Of a stretch of DNA of 64,000 nucleotides, positions 60,318 to 64,000 are shown piece after piece. Positions within the stretch are counted from its first letter, which is position 1. Every line of letters begins with the position of its first letter. Made by a program: the position numbers and the translations under genes. Source of the stretch: Rhaphigaster nebulosa (Eukaryota > Arthropoda > Insecta > Hemiptera > Pentatomidae); assembly GCA_948150685.1 (NCBI GenBank), contig OX411311.1, forward strand, positions 69,910,586 through 69,974,585, given 5' to 3'. The notes under the pieces are model-generated. The model was given only the letters and a program-made list of their open reading frames with translations. It was not told the DNA's origin and did no database searches.

Positions 60318-62500
60318 TTTATACTTTTATTTAAGCAAATGAAAATTTACGCCTAAATACATATACTGTAACGGTTTGGTTCACTATTTTAAGTTCGTTC
60401 CACGAGGCCATCTTTATAGTTGAAGTATGTTACCCATTACAGCGCTTGCTGTGGACCAAAGTAAAACTCAACACTCTCGTCTCGCAATTAACATCTGACA
60501 TATGTCTCTCACTTGAATAATTATTAGTTATTTGTTATCTACAACAGGGAGTATCCAGAAATTAATTATTTCTGGTTTTATCTTAATTTGGACCCAGCGG
60601 TAAGCATTCTAATTTCCTTATTTTTAAATCAATTAAATTTTACTGTACAGAAAATATACGCAAACTAATTATTTTGTTTATGTGCTTTTAGTTGATGTTT
60701 TGGTTATGTTAAATAAAATTAATGGCTATACAAAATGAGAAAAAAAATAAATTATGTATTTCCCTGGAAATGAATGAAGTCTCGGTTTTTTTTTCGCACA
60801 AATTAAGATCACTGGACCTTATATAAAAAAACCCATTACAATACGTACAACGAAAATTTCCTCAAATTTTTAAAACAATATATCACCAACGCCGTTATTC
60901 CTAATATAAGTTTAACGAATTGTGGAAATCAATGATAAATCGCACGAAAATAATATTTTGTTTTATTCTAAAATCCTTACAACTTATAATGCATATGCAT
61001 TTTGTATTAAAACATATACTTACATATACGTTCATACTTACGGCACGTTTTAAACATTAATAATTGAGTTTGCATTATTTTTTCAAAATTTTAATTGCCA
61101 CTTAAGTGCCAGATCGAAATCAGAAAAGTCAAAAATCATTTAAAATTATGACTCATTGTCGATCGACAGTATTTGTGTTCTTGCATGTTCCTTTTAGTAA
61201 TGATGTGGATGAGCGATCAAAACGATATTTAGCTGAGTCAATCAGCGAACTTTGGAACAATATGTATATAATACTATAAAACAAATGGAGATATCATTTT
61301 GGATTGCAAAAAGTGGAGTAGGTTTGAGTTTCAGGTATGTTGTATATCCTCCTCTCAGGAAAAATTCAAATTCTCAACTTCCCCTTTTTGGAACAAGCCC
61401 TTTTTGCAGTTTTTCTTCATTCACTCGCTGCCAGGACATTTTAAGAAAAATGTTTTAATTGCTAATATTAAAGAACAATAAAATTTCCTCAAACTTTTAT
61501 TTGAAATATGTAGGAATATTCGGAAGAACTACTGACATAAGCGGCCGTGAATATCTGCAAAAATGGCAAAAATCGCAAAAAGATAAATATGCCAGTAATT
61601 TCGACTTTTTTACTGCAGTTTAGTGCAAAATGAACCGTAAATTGTAGGTATATTAAATTTCCTACAATATTCATACAAAATATTTGTTGTTATTCTGATC
61701 AGACGCTAAGAAATTTGAAATAACCATTCTAGAGAAAATGGACTATAAACTAAAAATATCACCCACTATTGAAATTATTATTTCTGAATATAACATCATC
61801 TGCAATCCATCATCTATGTAATATTTACGTATAGTTCATGAGATTAATGTAAATTCTAGAGGATTTTTTTAAGTTAAATTTTTTTTTTATATATACTAAT
61901 AACTTCTGTTTTCTTTTTGCGTTTTTTTTTTTTTCAATTTAGACATAAAAAATCAACAATTTATTTATTATTGTGTATTTATATATTATAAATCAATTTG
62001 TTTACAGTATATTCATATTATTAAATATATTATATGGATATCTAATATATTTATATTATATAAATATATTCCAATTGGATTTTTTTTCACCTCGCTTGTG
62101 TTAAGCAGACATTATTTTATTTATTTTTTGGGTTTCAATACATTCCATAATTTATACATATTTTTTAAAATCTTTATAAATACTATTGAAAAGTTGAATT
62201 TACAAAGGAAGACTGGTATATGAACAAAATTTGAAGGTTCAACTCCATTCCGTTTGGAAGTTAAATAATTATGACCGGTTTTTGTCACTTTTTTAAGACA
62301 TTTTAGATAGAATTTTAGAAGATAAGACATTTTTTTCCATTTCATCCGCTCATTTAACATTTAGAAATATTTACGATGGTTTTCGTCAGAAAAAGTCAAA
62401 ATATTAATTTTGATCAGCAGAATTCAAGTCAGATTAGTACCAAGAAAAATGTATGAAAAATATCATTTGAAACTTTTGCCTAGTCAAATGTGCTAAAACC
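60318..62500. other. No gene recognised
   Basis: AT-rich. Short ORFs at 61252-61674 have no motif. The palindrome CCAGAAAT-TAATT-ATTTCTGG is at 60554-60574. Confidence 0.5.
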
Positions 62501-62758
62501 TTGCTTGTGTTAAAAAGTTTCATTTCAAATTTCTTTGGGTTACCCAGAAAAGGGTCGTTTTGGCCCGCTCTGCAGCGCATCTCTGTCACAAACTACACCA
62601 ACATTGAAAGCCAGTGGAGGCTGAATGAGAGTGCTAAAGCCACAATTACTCTAGGAGGATCTGGTCATCATGGCCACTGTTATTTCAATGCTCGTATGAG
62701 TATTCATTGGAATGATTGGGATCAAATAATGATCCAACTAGAGGATTCAGATTATTAA
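62501..62758 (+). CDS. Unidentified ORF, 85 codons
   Basis: From about 62560 the reading FWPALQRISVTNYTNIESQW then RLNESAKATITLGGSGHHGH has a protein-like composition and a higher GC than its flanks. I recognise no family. The upstream part from the Met is less convincing, so the start is arbitrary. It may be an exon fragment, a transposon remnant or chance. Confidence 0.2.
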   Translation: MLVLKSFISNFFGLPRKGSFWPALQRISVTNYTNIESQWRLNESAKATITLGGSGHHGHCYFNARMSIHWNDWDQIMIQLEDSDY

Positions 62759-63096
62759 AAAGGTCGGTTAAAATTCGATAAATGATTTATCTTTTTAAAA
62801 TAATAACAGACTTTAGAAAGGTGCAATTAAATTCAAGCGCTAAGCCAATAGGAACTGAAAAAAAAAAATCCATTAGCCTGAGCCAAATGACGTGGCGAAG
62901 TTCTAAAGACTGTTGCAAGCCATTATGAATTTTTTTTTATACATAAGTTCTCTAAAATGGAAGGCTGCTTTCACAACTGAGTAAGATGTTTTATCCTTTG
63001 GCTAATTTAATAACTAATTAATTCACTGAGCCGATATACTAATAAGTCAAAGTACCGTTCGCCGCCTGCCCTAAATAACGTTCTTAACCTGAAGAC
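62759..63096. other. Spacer between two unidentified ORFs
   Basis: AT-rich; no feature is seen. Confidence 0.5.
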
Positions 63097-63360
63097 ATGT
63101 TTAACTTCGGAACAGAGTTTGACGTATGCTCGGCTGAGCTTCAAGCTTATTTACCGGCACACAGAGGCAAGAGCTATATGGTAGAATGGCTTAGCTGTGA
63201 TGTTGGTTCCCACAGCTTCAGCGATATTAGTAACCCGCTAAGAGTATCCTATAGTAAGCAATGTATCCTATACCCCGTCCCTCATGGCTCAGGTCGGCAC
63301 GGAACCAATGGAAGGTACAATATGGCTCCTTTCATAGGACCGAAGAATAATGACAATTGA
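63097..63360 (+). CDS. Unidentified ORF, 87 codons
   Basis: The reading begins MFNFGTEFDVCSAELQAYLP and contains four Cys and a SHSFSDISNPLRVSYSKQC stretch. It is GC-richer than its flanks. No family is recognised and no splice context is clear. It is on the same strand as 62501-62758, 340 bp away, so the two could be pieces of one unit; this is only an inference. Confidence 0.2.
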   Translation: MFNFGTEFDVCSAELQAYLPAHRGKSYMVEWLSCDVGSHSFSDISNPLRVSYSKQCILYPVPHGSGRHGTNGRYNMAPFIGPKNNDN

Positions 63361-64000
63361 AAATAAATTATTTGATTAGAAAAATTGTCATCATACAAAA
63401 AAAAACAAGAAAACGCATCCTAACTGTTTAACCTAACAAATGCGAGAAGCGCATAACATTTCACTAAATATCACACCAATATCCTTGCGCAATTCCTTTT
63501 ATCTTCTCCTTTGGTAAACCAGGTAATGACCCAAGCAACTCATAATTAATTTACATTACAAAAATATCCTTAATTCTGTAGAGATGAAAATATTACTTAA
63601 CAAAAATATTTATTTATATTTATATTAATATTTATCTAATATTACATATGTCGAGGATGGCATATTGTTAATATTAAGACTAGATTTTATTTTGCTTTAC
63701 ATTAAATTAAACTAATAAACTACATTAATAAAACATCAACCTCTGATGTTTGAACTTCAGCTGAATCAGCCAAAATAAACAATAAACAAAGCCTTTACGG
63801 GTAACACTTTATTTCGCAACACCCTTGCTATGTAGCCTCAGGAGCCATTTCATTCGGTTTCTGTGAAACCACAGATCTGCTAGATATCCTACAACTTTCA
63901 GTTTTCTCACCTCAGCTGTGCGAAGACTTTGGAATCGCCCATAATAACCTAATTTAAATATTTGTCTCTTTTCGATTTTTTTTTTTGCTCCTCCCTCTAT
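63361..64000. other. No gene recognised
   Basis: AT-rich end of the window, with nothing identifiable. Confidence 0.5.

Noticed and set aside
60554..60574. CCAGAAAT/ATTTCTGG palindrome as a regulatory site
   Set aside because: It is an isolated short AT-rich palindrome with no neighbouring gene to regulate.
1..64000. CRISPR arrays, operons or bacterial insertion sequences
   Set aside because: No spaced short direct repeats, no ribosome-binding sites or tight gene packing; the window is eukaryotic in every respect seen.

Overview
The window is AT-rich, intron-and-repeat-dominated animal DNA. It is almost certainly from an arthropod and most likely an insect. The one clear cellular gene is a Beaten-path (Beat) family immunoglobulin protein, a family known from insects and other arthropods. 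Mobile-element remnants of several classes, a dozen (TA)n tracts and very sparse coding sequence support the same reading. Assignment to an order is not justified from the sequence; the repeat families remind me of hemipteran genomes, but that is only an impression.

Layout. 1-12.6 kb: no gene. It holds remnants of a Jockey-type LINE, a foldback hAT-like element with a perfect 8-bp target duplication (2666-4016), a small inverted-repeat element between two TA tracts, a tRNA-derived SINE head and two copies of an interspersed repeat (F2). 12.6-16.4 kb: two exons of the Beat gene on the minus strand (16240-16373 and 12686-13081), joined by a 3.16-kb phase-0 intron; the 5' exons lie upstream and were not found. 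16.5-19.2 kb: a 1.3-kb interspersed repeat (R-A) and the 3' end of a dead LINE with frameshifts. 19263-35478 and 35502-51362: two head-to-tail copies of a ~16-kb segment, nearly identical by eye, containing only repeats and short ORFs. 51.6-54.1 kb: a degenerate LINE (endonuclease and reverse transcriptase) with a 292-bp nested insertion bounded by a perfect 9-bp duplication. 56.2-57.8 kb: a decayed Penelope-like element with RT C-terminal and GIY-YIG remnants. 59.2-60.3 kb: another R-A copy. 62.5-63.4 kb: two unexplained short ORFs.

The Beat gene is the only likely functional protein gene seen. The rest reads as a record of transposition, duplication, apparent gene conversion between inverted repeats (two tracts) and template-switch mutation. 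A recurring CTGAnGA...CGAAA motif beside several elements may mark hammerhead-ribozyme remnants of Penelope-like elements. All calls come from reading the sequence and remembered family patterns; no database search was run.
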